From the NCBI GenBank assembly GCA_027627225.1, contig CM051033.1, positions 11,066,558 to 11,130,557 of the forward strand: a stretch of 64,000 nucleotides of DNA, given 5' to 3'. The stretch's first letter is position 1. Every line of letters begins with the position of its first letter. The translations under genes and the position numbers were made by a program. The stretch comes from Congeria kusceri (lineage: Eukaryota > Mollusca > Bivalvia > Myida > Dreissenidae). Below are positions 1 to 12,300 of the stretch, one piece after another. The notes below the pieces were generated by a model. It had not been told where the DNA came from. It was given only the letters and a program-made list of their open reading frames with translations, and did no database searches.

Positions 1-840
1 AACCCCTATATGTCGCCTTTTCAGGCGACGCAACAAGGCGAAGAAGACGAAGAAAACGCAACGAGAATAAACAGACGATGCAAAAGATTTACGTTAGGTA
101 GCACGAGAAAAGAAAATCAGTTTCGATATACAGGCTCTTGAAAATATATTATAATTGGTTGTACATGAAGTAAGATAATATCAAGTTTAAAACTACATTG
201 TTAACAACTTTATCCTTATATTCTATGGTAATTGAACAAGTTACCTCCAACTAAAAGAGAACACGTATCCACTGCTTTTCGTGTTTGTTTGTTTTTGCAT
301 TTTTGCGATGCCCGTGATTTTCCACACAGAGGACAAACAACAGTTACGATATAGCATTAGCCAAACCACCAAGCAAGCGAAAATAAACGTATAAAACTGA
401 GCCTGTTTCATTCCTACGTCTATGACCATATACTTCTTTTCTTTGTAAATGGTCTGAAAGTGTTATGAAATGTAAAAACAAACACAGCCAAAGAAAGCAC
501 CCACAAAATACTGCAAAGGTGATTGATATTTTTTTAATATTTGCAAAAGAAGCCCATCTCGATAACCGCATACTCAGCGAATTACGGCTTCTTCCTGCGA
601 TGCACGACGATGATCTGTGATATGCAATTTATGATGCTAGGTCTTGAAATCTCGTCAATAAGCTGGGATTTTGCCGATACTTGTATTTACTTCATTTTAT
701 CGTGCCTTAGAAAGTTGAATTTCCGTTGCTGTGACGAACATTTAACCATTGAGTAATTAATATGTAATTTAATTAAAGTAATATTCTCTTGTATTACTAT
801 TTAAATAAAATAGCAAATCTATAAGGTTACATTTTATTTA
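1..840. other. No recognisable gene
   Basis: AT-rich sequence. The short open frames have no recognisable domain, and I found no convincing exon or structured repeat. It lies beyond the 3' end of the carotenoid oxygenase gene. Confidence 0.5.
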
Positions 841-869
841 CAAGTGCTTGTATTTGATTAAGTCTGCGC

Positions 870-1095
870 TGACTGTCGGGTTCGGCATGCCTTTAAACCG
901 GTTTAAACCCCCAATGCTTTGCATTGACCACTCCAAAGCGGTGACCCCATTTTTATGTTTTGTGTTATGTTGTGCGTATTGTCCTGTATTGTATAGGCAA
1001 TGGGTCACTTGCCTTAATTGCAAAGCAGTGGATGTTAATACGGGTTTCTCTCCTGGTGATGTCTCTGGAGTTTCATCAGTCTTATATTGCAACGT
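870..1095 (+). repeat. Dispersed repeat, family A, copy 1
   Basis: The segment contains 'aaaccggtttaaac', 'caatgctttgcattg', 'tataggcaatgggtcact' and 'gggtttctctcctg' in that order. The same blocks recur inverted at 4430-4526 and 4970-5046, and in part at 16545-16700 on the plus strand. The family is dispersed and non-coding. Both strands have short open frames over it, but they follow the repeat and show no domain. The class is unknown to me. Confidence 0.75.
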
Positions 1096-1099
1096 GCGG

Positions 1100-2400
1100 A
1101 AACAATAACTGTTCATTTATTTTCTAGCAAAAACTGTCAACGGTTTATCAATCAGTCTCCTGCAACGCAATTTATCTAGGTTTAACGTCTTGATTTTATG
1201 TGTCTCATCGAGTAATTAGATGAATATCGGTAAATTATCCGGCATTCTTTATCCAGTTTGTTTAGATGTTAATTAGGCGCAATTAATTTGTTCTGATTTC
1301 TCTGTATTTTGTCATCTTCGTATATTATTGTGTATGTATTGGCAATGTTCTTTTTGAATATGCTAATAAATTTTTTACCTGACTTGACTTGACTTGTTAA
1401 TTTGTTCTCATTAAAGCAGCGCGAACATTGAAAATACGGCATTTCTACTATAATTAATATAATGGTTGATGACTTGTTTGTCACAATAACAAACCGCTAA
1501 TATTATATTTAATTAATTAATTTAATTCAAAGTGATAATTATATATTTGCTTGTCATATGAGTGCTATTTAGCATAGTTTACATTAATGAGTTTACGAAC
1601 AAGATTAAAGGGCGTTTCAACGGTACTTCGCAGAAATACAGACACGGATATGAAAAAGATACAGTCCTGTTTTTCTCCTATAGATTTTGAGAGTGACAAC
1701 AGTATATGAGGCATTTGAAAGAAAACATGAATACGAAACCATCATAGCACTATCGACAGTGTTTTTATTCTCCAAATGCTGTCAGAGTAGTTCAAACGTA
1801 CACATGGTAATTATTCCGCACATTTGTTGATTTTCGAAAGGCTTTTGACTCAGTCGGGCGTGCCGTCATTTGGTAGAAACTTTCTAACTACAATATTTAC
1901 AGAAAAAAATAAATAATTGTAACGAAAGTTACACTGACAATAAAGTTGCAAAATACCCAATAAGTTTTAAATTAACAATAGTATTAAGGGGCGACAACCC
2001 CATTTGGCAGTATTATGCCATTCTATAAATAGCGATCACGTCACATACATGGATCTATATACTAAGACGGTTCACTAGCAAAATTTTGCTCTTTCTACAC
2101 ATACGCGACGGTAGAGAGGAGCAATATAGTTCCGAAATGGGTAAATAAAATACTATTTAAATCAAAGTATTTCATTAAAAAGAAAAATCTGTACATGGCT
2201 TAAAGATAAAATGAAATTATGGTTAGTTTTTTTTACAGGAGTAATCGCGTTTATTATAATATTTTATATATAACGTGGGTAGTAGTGAAACCTATCAGAA
2301 AGTAGTTTAATTACCCAGAATGCCATGCTCAAACGTACAGAGATCTGTTTGGGGTCAGTGTGAGTGAACGCCCTTGTTCACTTCATGTCGCCTGCAAGAT
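1100..2400. other. AT-rich intergenic sequence
   Basis: I see no supported gene. A short 'gacttgacttgacttgtt' direct repeat lies at about 1381-1398. The rest is unstructured AT-rich sequence. Confidence 0.4.
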
Positions 2401-2404
2401 CACA

Positions 2405-2565
2405 AATTAGTGCAGTGTTAGACCGTATACAGCTTACTCCGTATACAGCTTATGCGTGAGCTATATACGTTGACTATAAAACCGTATATAGCTTACACCG
2501 AATACAGCTCACCGTAAGCTGTATACGTGAAGACGCTGCATATCGTCGTATATAGCTCATGTCTG
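2405..2565. repeat. Degenerate tandem/inverted array of 'cgtatacagctta'
   Basis: Roughly eight diverged copies of a 12-16 base motif (cgtatacagctta, cgtatatagctta, and its complement taagctgtatacg) occur in both orientations. They make an imperfect palindromic cluster. Confidence 0.5.
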
Positions 2566-2734
2566 AAAGATGATTATGATCATCATCATCATTGTCGTCG
2601 TCGTCGTCAGCAGCCGCAATATCAGCAACAACATCGTCATTAACACAGTGTTGCGAATGCATGCAGTTGTTGTTAATATTATTGTTGCTGATGTTCGTAG
2701 TTGTGTTGTTGCTGTTGCTGCAGCATAAGCTGTA

Positions 2735-2936
2735 GTAGTAATTAGTAGTAATAGTAGTTGTAGTAGTAGTAGTAGTGGTGGTAGTGGTAGTAGTACTAGT
2801 AGTACCAGTAGTAGTAGTAGTAGTTGTAGTTGTTGTTGTTGTTATAGTAGTAGTAGTAGAAGAAGTAGTAGTAGAAGTGGTTTTGTTGTAGTAGTAGTTT
2901 TGTAGTTGTAGTAGTTTTGAAGTAGTAGTGAAATAG

Positions 2937-2970
<34 letters not shown>

Positions 2971-2971
2971 C

Positions 2972-3009
<38 letters not shown>

Positions 3010-3080
3010 CAGCAGCAGCAGCAGCAGTAGCAGTAGCAGTAGCAGTAGTAGTAGTAGTAGTATTAGAATTAGTAGTAATA
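2735..3080. repeat. (TAG)n / (GTA)n trinucleotide microsatellite
   Basis: This is a long imperfect trinucleotide array. The purest part is about 2937-3060, with interspersed agc triplets. On the minus strand it produces a spurious poly-leucine open frame. Confidence 0.95.
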
Positions 3081-4241
3081 GTAGCTGTTTCTGAAACATG
3101 AGATATTACTCTTTCTACTGAATACAGAGTTATTAATTACATGCATATTGAACGGAAAAGGAATTAAACACAAAAGGTGCAGGGCGACCAAGGACATTTG
3201 CTGACAGAAGGAAACTCGGGTTTCCGGTCATCCACAACAACAGAGTAAGTTTAGAGTAACTAGCAAAGGAAATAAATACCATTAGGGGAAGTGTTCCTGT
3301 GTGAGATGAGACAGTAAGGACAAAACTGTAATGTTTGCGTTTGCCAAGAAAAAGGTTATTATATCACCTCGCTTGACAGATACACAGAAGGGACTGGAGT
3401 ATTTCACAGATAAACGTTCGGTATGGCGCCTTTCCCCCAAAATAGATAAAATGGCGAAAGGCCCTTGTACCAGCGCCATAAGTACAGCGCAAAATGCAAT
3501 TATGGGACGAGGTATTATAACGTGGAGTGTCGCCACTCTGTGCATTTCGGGCTGCTTGACAAATATATGATGTACACAGATTCTAGAAGGCCACCTGCTA
3601 AATAAAGTTTAAGTTTTGTACGGTGAAAACTGGATCCTCCAACAAGACTTAACACGTCAATCTTCAGTATAAGAATATGTTTAAGAACATGACCGAAAAT
3701 GCGAAATGCACTCTGTTGGGTCTACCTAAATTAAAAACAAACTAGTATTGACGGTTACTCTACATTAACACTTTAAAAACAAAGTTCATTGAATGGGAAT
3801 AAATACACAAACACTATGAGCTACGATTTGAATTGCCTGGGTTTATATACATATGTAATCATTTATTTCCTTATTGCAACTAAAATTAAGAATGAACTTG
3901 AATCAATTTGAAGAACAAACACATGTACGATAGCAGAACGCCTATCTGGTTGCAGCGGTCTTGGCAATACACGGAATATTCAATAAATTTGTTGGGCTTC
4001 GTCAAATTAATAAATGCCTGGGTTATGCTATTTATTTATTCATAACAATCATTACCAATTACAAACTATATATAATGAAATAATTATTACTAATGTTACA
4101 CTCGCAATATAATATGAGCGGTTGTACTTACTTCGACTTAGAATTAAGAATAAACTGTACTATTAATCGATTGAAAATAAAAACATTTTTGCAAGCAGTA
4201 CGCCGTCCAATGACCTATTTCAAATTGGTGGCAGCTTTTTC
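3081..4241. other. 3' flank of the carotenoid oxygenase gene
   Basis: No convincing gene. Open frames at 3282-3570 on both strands lack recognisable motifs. The part nearest 4241 is presumably the 3' untranslated region of the minus-strand gene. Confidence 0.4.
4031..4040 (-). terminator. Candidate polyadenylation signal
   Basis: Two overlapping AATAAA hexamers (tttatttatt on the plus strand) lie about 200 nt downstream of the stop codon at 4242. That is a plausible 3'-UTR length. The region is AT-rich, so chance occurrence is possible. Confidence 0.3.
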
Positions 4242-4396
4242 TTATTTAAAAAGTCCATGAAAGTCTCGGGGAAAATTCTCTAATCCTTCAAACTCGACCT
4301 GAGCCAGTTTCTGCATATTTGTTGCGTCGAGCACCAGCAAGAAACAACTTCTGGACTTGTCCTCGTACAACTTGTTGACTGCGACCAATAAAACAC
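4242..4396 (-). CDS. Carotenoid oxygenase exon 13 (terminal)
   Basis: Encodes residues 469(split)-519 and the TAA stop. Acceptor is 'tgtag|GTG'. It contains SCFLLVLDA and the final FHGLFK with iron ligand H515. This C-terminal ending resembles RPE65-type proteins. Confidence 0.93.
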
Positions 4397-7300
4397 CTAC
4401 AATGCACACGTATAATGTAAGAATAATTAAACTCCAGAGAAATCACCGGGAGAGAAACCCTTATTGCCATCCGCTGGTCATTTATTTGAGTCAAGTAACC
4501 CATTGCCTATACAATACAGGACAATTCGTTCTCATATTATTAAGCAGAAACCCTTTTTGTATTTTAGTAACATTGACCTTGACCTTGATCTCACCCACCC
4601 CATATGCAATCCCAAGCGAGGTCTCAATATATGGTATCTATGTTTGAAGTTTCATTAAAATATCTTCATGGATTCTAAAGTAATTAAGCGAAAACCATTT
4701 TTCTATTATTAGTAACGGTGGCCTTGACCCTGATCCCACCCACCCCATATGCAATTCCAAGCGAGGTCTCGATATAAGGTATCTATGTATGAAGTTTTAT
4801 TAGAATGTCTCAATCCGTTCTCGAGTTAGAGAGCGGAAACGAAACATCGACGCAGCCCGCCCGCCGCCCGCCCGCCCACCCATCCAACCGCCAACTCACC
4901 CGTCCGCCCAACGACATACCCCAATCTAATAAGCGAAATTTTTCTTCGAAAACAAATTGGTTAAAAATGATTTAAACTGGGGTCGCCGCCTTGCAACGGC
5001 CAATGCAAAGCATTGGGGGTTTAAACCGGTTTATAGGCATGCCGAACCTCACACTTAGCCCAGAATTAATCAATATACAAGCAATTATAAAAACAACCAT
5101 TAACCTCATAACATTGCCATTCCAATTAAATAGTAATAAATGAGATTATTAAATCTTATAAGTAAAATCTAAAATACTTAAACATGCAATGCCACAATCA
5201 AACTATAAAGAGCATATCGAAGGTATTTCGAAGACATGTAGGCACATTCATGCACACACTACACACGCTTTAAGTAGTTAGTAAGTACTTCTTTGTGATA
5301 TATGGTTCCCGTCAGATATAAATGAAACGTACAATGCCGCAATAGGTTACTTTTCATCGTACACGTATGTGTTTGTCAATATTATACAAATAACTAATTA
5401 AACATGGGTTCCATGTATTTGTTAATTATCATGCATGATCTGTAGTTTAAGATATTTTTTACAAGACAATACTTTACAGGATTTAACTTTGGGTTGAAAT
5501 TCATAATGCATGCCCCAGACAGTGACAATTCAGTGTTTAACATCCCAAAGATGAAGTAGAGGTGGAAACAAAGTATATCACATCTCTTTTTCTTCTGTAT
5601 TGTTCAATACGCATTACTGGAGATTGCTGAAAACATCCTGTCTAACATAGACTAGGTTAAAGTTTTATAAAAATGCAGTACAGTAGATTTATATGTATGA
5701 ACTGGCAAACATCAATCAGAATTCGTCGCGCTATATGCTTTCCTGCGTAAAGCTTTGGCTTTATTGATATATGTTCACTTATCGTGATTTTTCTTAAGCA
5801 TCTATTTAGCATTAATCAAAAAGCTCATTTGAATGAATAAATGAAATAAATACATTTCTTAAAACCATATCATTCATTTAGTGCGTACCTTTTCTCATTT
5901 ATTGATCAATTGATTAATGGAAGTCTCCACTTTAATGAAGATGGAAACATGCTTTTTAATGAATTGATCTTCATGTGTTCATAAGTTGTTAAGATCAATA
6001 TATACAACTTGATTTGAGTATATCTTTGTTATAGATGTCACATTTATTCATTTTAACAAGAAAAGATAGCACAATCACATCGCAAAACACAGCTATAACC
6101 ATTACCGTGGTCTTCGGCCGTGCCCTCAGGGTCTGCTACGAAAACCGGTTCAGACACGTAACAACCGGCCTCGCACCACTTCTCGTGAGTCTTGCTTTCC
6201 ACATTGATTTTCACAACCTTTTTTCAAAAAATAAAATAGAGTCTATCAGACTTTACATATGAACACAAGAAGCTAAACAGACATACAAGACGCTACATAT
6301 ACACAAATGGTGTTACATATACACAAATGACGCTACATATACACAAATGACGCTACATATACACAAATGACGCTACATATACACAAATGACGCTACATAT
6401 ACACAAATGACGCTACATATACACAAATGGTGTTACATATACACAAATGACGCTACATATACACAAAAGACGCTACATATACACAAATGACGCTACATAT
6501 ACACAAATGACGCTACATATACACAAAAGACGCTACATATACACAAATGACGCTACATATACACAAATGGTGTTACATATACACAAATGACGCTACATAT
6601 ACACAAATGGTGTTACATATACACAAATGACGCTACATATACACAAATGGTGTTACATATACACAAATGACGCTACATATACACAAATGGTGTTACATAT
6701 ACACAAATCACGCTACATATACACAAATGGTGTTACATATACACAAATGACGCTACATATACACAAATGGTGTTACATATACACAAATGGTGTTACATAT
6801 ACACAAATGACGCTACATATACACAAAAGACGCTACATATACACAAATGACGCTACATATACACAAATGGTGTTACATATACACAAATGACGCTACATAT
6901 AGACAAATGACGCTACATATACACAAATGACGTTACATATACACAAATGACGCTACATATACACAAAAGACGCTTCATATTAACAAAAGACGCTACATAT
7001 ACACAAATGACACACAACAGACGCTACATAAACACAAAGGAGGCTACAAATACATAAAAGACGCTGTATATAAAATATACGCTACACAGGCAAATCAAAA
7101 TTTTACATATAAACTAAAGACGCTACACATACACAAACGATGCTACAGCTACACAAAATACGCTACATACATGTATACATACAGACGCTACATATACACA
7201 ACAGACGCTACATGTAAACAAAAATGACGCTACATATACACAAAAGACGCTACATCTACACAAATATATTCTCTTATTACGTCATGCAATTAAGGTCAGA

Positions 7301-9337
7301 ACAATCTCTCGTTTTGTCCCTTTAGATATACGTATGTAGCCCCCGTTGCATTTTACGGGGCTACGCGTATTTTGGATATAATGCAAAATGTACAATAAAT
7401 GGCATTGTTGTTAATTTGTTTGATTTTTTTGTCGTGTCATCGTGTTTCTTTACCGTGACTACAAGAAAATGTATTTTCTTGATCATATGACACTCTTATT
7501 GACTGTTGTTCTTGCATTATTGTGATCGCAACTGTGCTGCTGTTCTATTGTTGTTGATTTTGCAGTTGTTATAAATATTGTTTTGGTTCTTGCGGATGCA
7601 TTGGTGTTTAGTGATATTGCTTTGTTGTTGTATACCTATGGTCATGATTGTATAGTAGTTGATGTGTGGTTGTGAAAGCTGTCGTTTGTTTGTATACCTA
7701 TGGTCATGATTGTATAGTAGTTGATGTGGTTGTGAAAGCTGTCGTTTGTTTGTATACCTATGGTCATGATTGTATAGTAGTTGATGTGGTTGTGAAAGCT
7801 GTCGTTTGTTTGTTCTATTTTTATTCGTATTGTCGCAATTGTGGTTGTTGTTCTCGCGATGATCGTTTTGCTGTTTGGCAGATATTGATGCTGTTTTGGG
7901 TGTTGTTATGCTTGTTTCAGTTAGTGATGTTGTTGTGGTTGGTTGTTGCTACAGTCGCACTGTTGTTGCACTTACACTGGTGCTCAGTCTGTCCCCCTTA
8001 TGGAAGCCTACCCCGTACACGTATTTGTACTTCCGGCCATTGTAGCCTGCGTAGTTCCACTGCGGGAACTCTAAACCTGAAACAATATGTGAATATCAAT
8101 AATAAAGTTATATACAAATCTTGGCATTTATGATATATGTATGAGACGTTTCGTGGGAAAAACGGGTACTTTCCGACTACACTGAATTTATGTTTAGAAG
8201 ATACTTCCTTTAAACAGAAAATACCATACAAGCGGAAAGTGCCGTCACGGATTAGCCTGTGCGGACAGCACAGGTTAATCCGGGACGACACTTTACGCAC
8301 ATGCATTAAGCCCGGTTTTCACAGGACACGCCTCGTATATATATATATATTTCAGGTCCTTTAGTGTTGTTGCTTTTGTTGTTGTTGTTTACCATTACTT
8401 CGCTATTTTAAGTGTGTAATCAATGTGTTTAAATGATACATTTTCATTTACCTTATTGGGAGTACATATATTCTCAACAACAATATCAATTATTCGTGCA
8501 CTTAATATAAACAATTGTCCCCAATTCAGGCAATACAACAACACTTTTATTATACTTTCAAATTGTTATCAGGTAAAGCAAAAGTGCACTTTAATGCCGC
8601 ATATACGCGTCGCCGCAAAACCGTGCGCAAACGCGTTTATGCGATAATTTTCAACGCACATCAGAACGGTTATGTCTCTGCGGCGACGCGCAACACATAA
8701 AGCAATCGTAGCTTAAATGGGACATGACTGTTACATAAACAGAAATAACATTAATTAATTAGGGATGGCAACGAATATTCGAATAATAAAAAATATTCGA
8801 ATATGGTTTAGGTATTCGAAGACTTACCTGTCCGGTTAATTAAATTTTAATAAGCATACATAATACAGTATATGTCATTGTAAGCATCTAAACACCATGC
8901 ATTCATGTCGCCTTAGCTTCACTATTACACAGGTAAGGTGTCAAAGTCGACCTATCATCATATTGTTCAGTAGGTGACAGTTTGTTGTTACTGCATGTTA
9001 ATCCCATTACTAGTATGTGGCCCATTGTCTCTGTATCAGCAGTAGAAGATTTACGCGTCTTGTGGATGCTAATTGATGTTATTGCTCTGAAATAACGCAT
9101 CGCGTCCCTAAAGGTATATCCGATGGCTTGCGTTACTCTGAACACATGCTTGAAAGTCGTGGGAACAGGCAGCATTGTTGTCGACAAAGCATGAGATTAA
9201 TCGAGGGCTAAGTTTGTTTTTTTCAATGTGAAACAAAACATAGGTCTAATATGTAGCACTTTGTGTATTGGCCGCGGTTTTCTAACCGTAAGTTTGTAGT
9301 AAATACATATCGCACAATTAGGTCTTTTGACATTTCC

Positions 9338-9375
<38 letters not shown>

Positions 9376-12300
9376 TACTTCATCCGACGATCGCATATTC
9401 GAATACTTTTTCAATCGAATATTCGAATATCAATTTTGGTATTCGTTGCTATCCCTATTAATAATTTATTATTTTGTTGAAACGAAATTTAGTAATATAG
9501 CAACGATAATCATAATGACGATGACGATCAACGATGACCGGTCATGTTTTGCGGCGTCACAATACACTAACCCACAAGTACGACAGGACCGAAATTAGCC
9601 TCCATTTATAGCCGTTATTAGCTGAATATACCAATTATGTATATCATTTCCAATGGTAGTTAGACACGAACATTTGTTAAATACAAATACATCTTTACCA
9701 ACATCACAGATGGTCTCTGCCTTGCAGTCGACGTATACTTTGCCGTCTTTATAAGAGAAAGCGTACGGCGCTGCAGTAGATGTCCCGTCATTCGTTGCCT
9801 GTGAATACAATCAAAGCGCTGAGATCACTTCACTTCAAGTGATTTCAGCGCTTTGTGAAGAATCCTAATAATCCCTTTATGCGATTATAATTAGGGATTA
9901 CTTATTTTGAAGAAATATAATTCAAGACCGACGGATTTCCCTTGTTATAGTGATAAGTCAATTTAACGAGCGACATTTAATCGAATTATGGATTTTTGGT
10001 AATTTAAAAGCGAAAACAAATGTCAATATATAGATATCGACACTGGTATTAACGGTGAATATTTCCCCGTAGACAATTTATGACAATTTATGTTCGTTTC
10101 GTTAAAATATTAAATGATTATATCCGGTCGGTACTACGTATTGTTTATTATAAGGTTTCTTTCAAGGCACCGGGAAAAACGATACTGTGTTTCACGTGAA
10201 TTAGTGTGGTTAGACCAATGGAATACATTACTAAAATCATGTGAAACTTTTACATAAATTTGTTCTGTTTCCAATACATCACATTCTTGTTGGTTATGCA
10301 TTAGTATAGATAAAACAAGTTACCTTTTCTCTCACATCGAGTGGCAAAACGAATCTCTTCAGGACAGACATATCAACATTCTTAAATGTTTCCTCCACTT
10401 TCTCTGAACTCAGATTCTATAACAAGGAAAGAAACTAATTGACTTCCGTTATTCTCTTCTAATGGCTGCTGGTTAATAGGGCCTACACGTATTATGTGTT
10501 AAAGGTACTATTACATGCAATTATATTAGATGCTAGAAATGCACAATACCAACACATATACATCACAAAAGTATAAATAATATAATACATAAATATAGGA
10601 TCTGACACAAGTTGTCATTTCATACCATATTTTATTAAACGAGTTTAGGAATTCTGTAAGTAATCGAGCCTTTGGCGAGCTTAAACACGAATTTCCAGGA
10701 CGAGTTTAATAAAAGATAATATGAAATGACAACGAATGTCAGAGCTTTTTTATCACATGCTTTTAAACGAAACAAAACCCTTCTATTTTTACCAAAATAA
10801 GTTGGTAAATCGTCAAAGTTGCGCACTGACGTGACGTCATTTAATGTTGACGACGTCATTTCACCAAAATAACGTCATGCGATTGGTCAATCACAGAGCC
10901 AATCAAAACGCTCAAAATGTTATCTTACACGTTTAAGATAAAAAAATATTCGTAATGGCTGTATTACATGGCGAACAAGGTATCATGAGATCAATGAGAT
11001 ATTTTATAAAAACAAATAAATAAAATGTTTGAAAAAACATAACACTCCAAGAAAGTATCGAAATCAAGACTATAGTTTCATATGGAGAAACGACATTAGA
11101 ATGCGCTTTAACCAACTGCGCTATTCTACTTTGTATGAAAACGTGTGTAAACAATGGTTATGACCAAATAAACACAATCCGTATCATAAATTGATTTTTA
11201 TCTCAGAATGCCTTAGCTCTTTTCCCATAATACATGTATACACCTTATTTGTACCATAATCATATGACAATATTAAAATCCTAATTTCAAATTTTTTAAA
11301 AATAAATTTACCCCTTCCGGACCTTTTTATTCACATAGTCCCTTTAAAGTTGACTACCATTAAAAGATGTAGTATACGTTATTCTTAAAATCCACGAATA
11401 AAACTTAAAACCCACAACTAAATGCTGTGTTCCACGAAAAGAAAAATTGTGCCTGCTAAAATATAAATATTTGTATGAACAAATATACATTTGTGTAGTT
11501 TACTTAATGTCAGGGAGAGTTTTGAAATGAGACGTATTAGACAATAATTCTAAATCAGGTATTCAGTTATTCAGCCAAGGGGGTAAAATATAGGTCTCTC
11601 GTAAATAGATAATCTATATCTTCTCATGTCGCTTGTATATTGATGGCAAATGAAAGTATATGATTTTGATAGCCGAAAGTTAAGATTCATTTGCATCGTA
11701 CAACAATATATATATGGTGGCGAAAGGGAAGATGGTGGTATGAAGAGGAGGACGATGGTGGTGATAAAGAGGGGAATGATGGTTACAGAGATGATAATGG
11801 TTGGGATAGAGGGCGGTGATGGTGGTAAAAGGGAGGATGATGGTTTAGACAGGGAGATGATTGTGGGGATAGGGAGGATGATGATGGAGATATTGAGGAT
11901 GATGGTGGAGGTAGGGAGGAATATGGTGGATAGAGGGGATGATGGTAGAGATAGAATATAGGGATGACTACGGTGGAGATTATAGAGGATGATGTTGAAA
12001 ATAGGGTGGATGATGGTAGGGATAGTGAGGAGAATGGTTGAGATAGCCGGGATGACGGTGGGATAGGGAGGATGATGGTGGGGATAGGAAGGATGATGGT
12101 GGGGATAGGGTAGATGATGGTGGAGATGGGGACGATGATGATGGTGATAGCCAGGATAATGGCGGGAGTAGGGAGGTATAGGCTATGTAATTTATTTCAA
12201 AATAAACAAAAAATCGTTTGGTCCTTTTTAACATAAAAGTTTCAAACTCCAGTGAAATTTTGTCGAATTTTTCACACTGTTCAAGTTTTATGGCACCTCC

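Noticed and set aside
2842..3099. Minus-strand open frame of almost pure leucine
   Set aside because: It is the translation of the (TAG)n trinucleotide repeat and has no gene features.
3282..3570. Overlapping frames on both strands as a small gene
   Set aside because: No motif, no splice context and both strands are equally open.
6627..6890. Open frame with repeating HIHKWCYIYTN peptide
   Set aside because: It comes from a 20-bp minisatellite (60 bp reads as 20 residues). No start context, signal or conserved neighbour is seen.
7666..8133. 155-residue plus-strand frame
   Set aside because: It is built on the 60-bp triplication and then runs antisense through a real exon (7976-8076) of the minus-strand gene.
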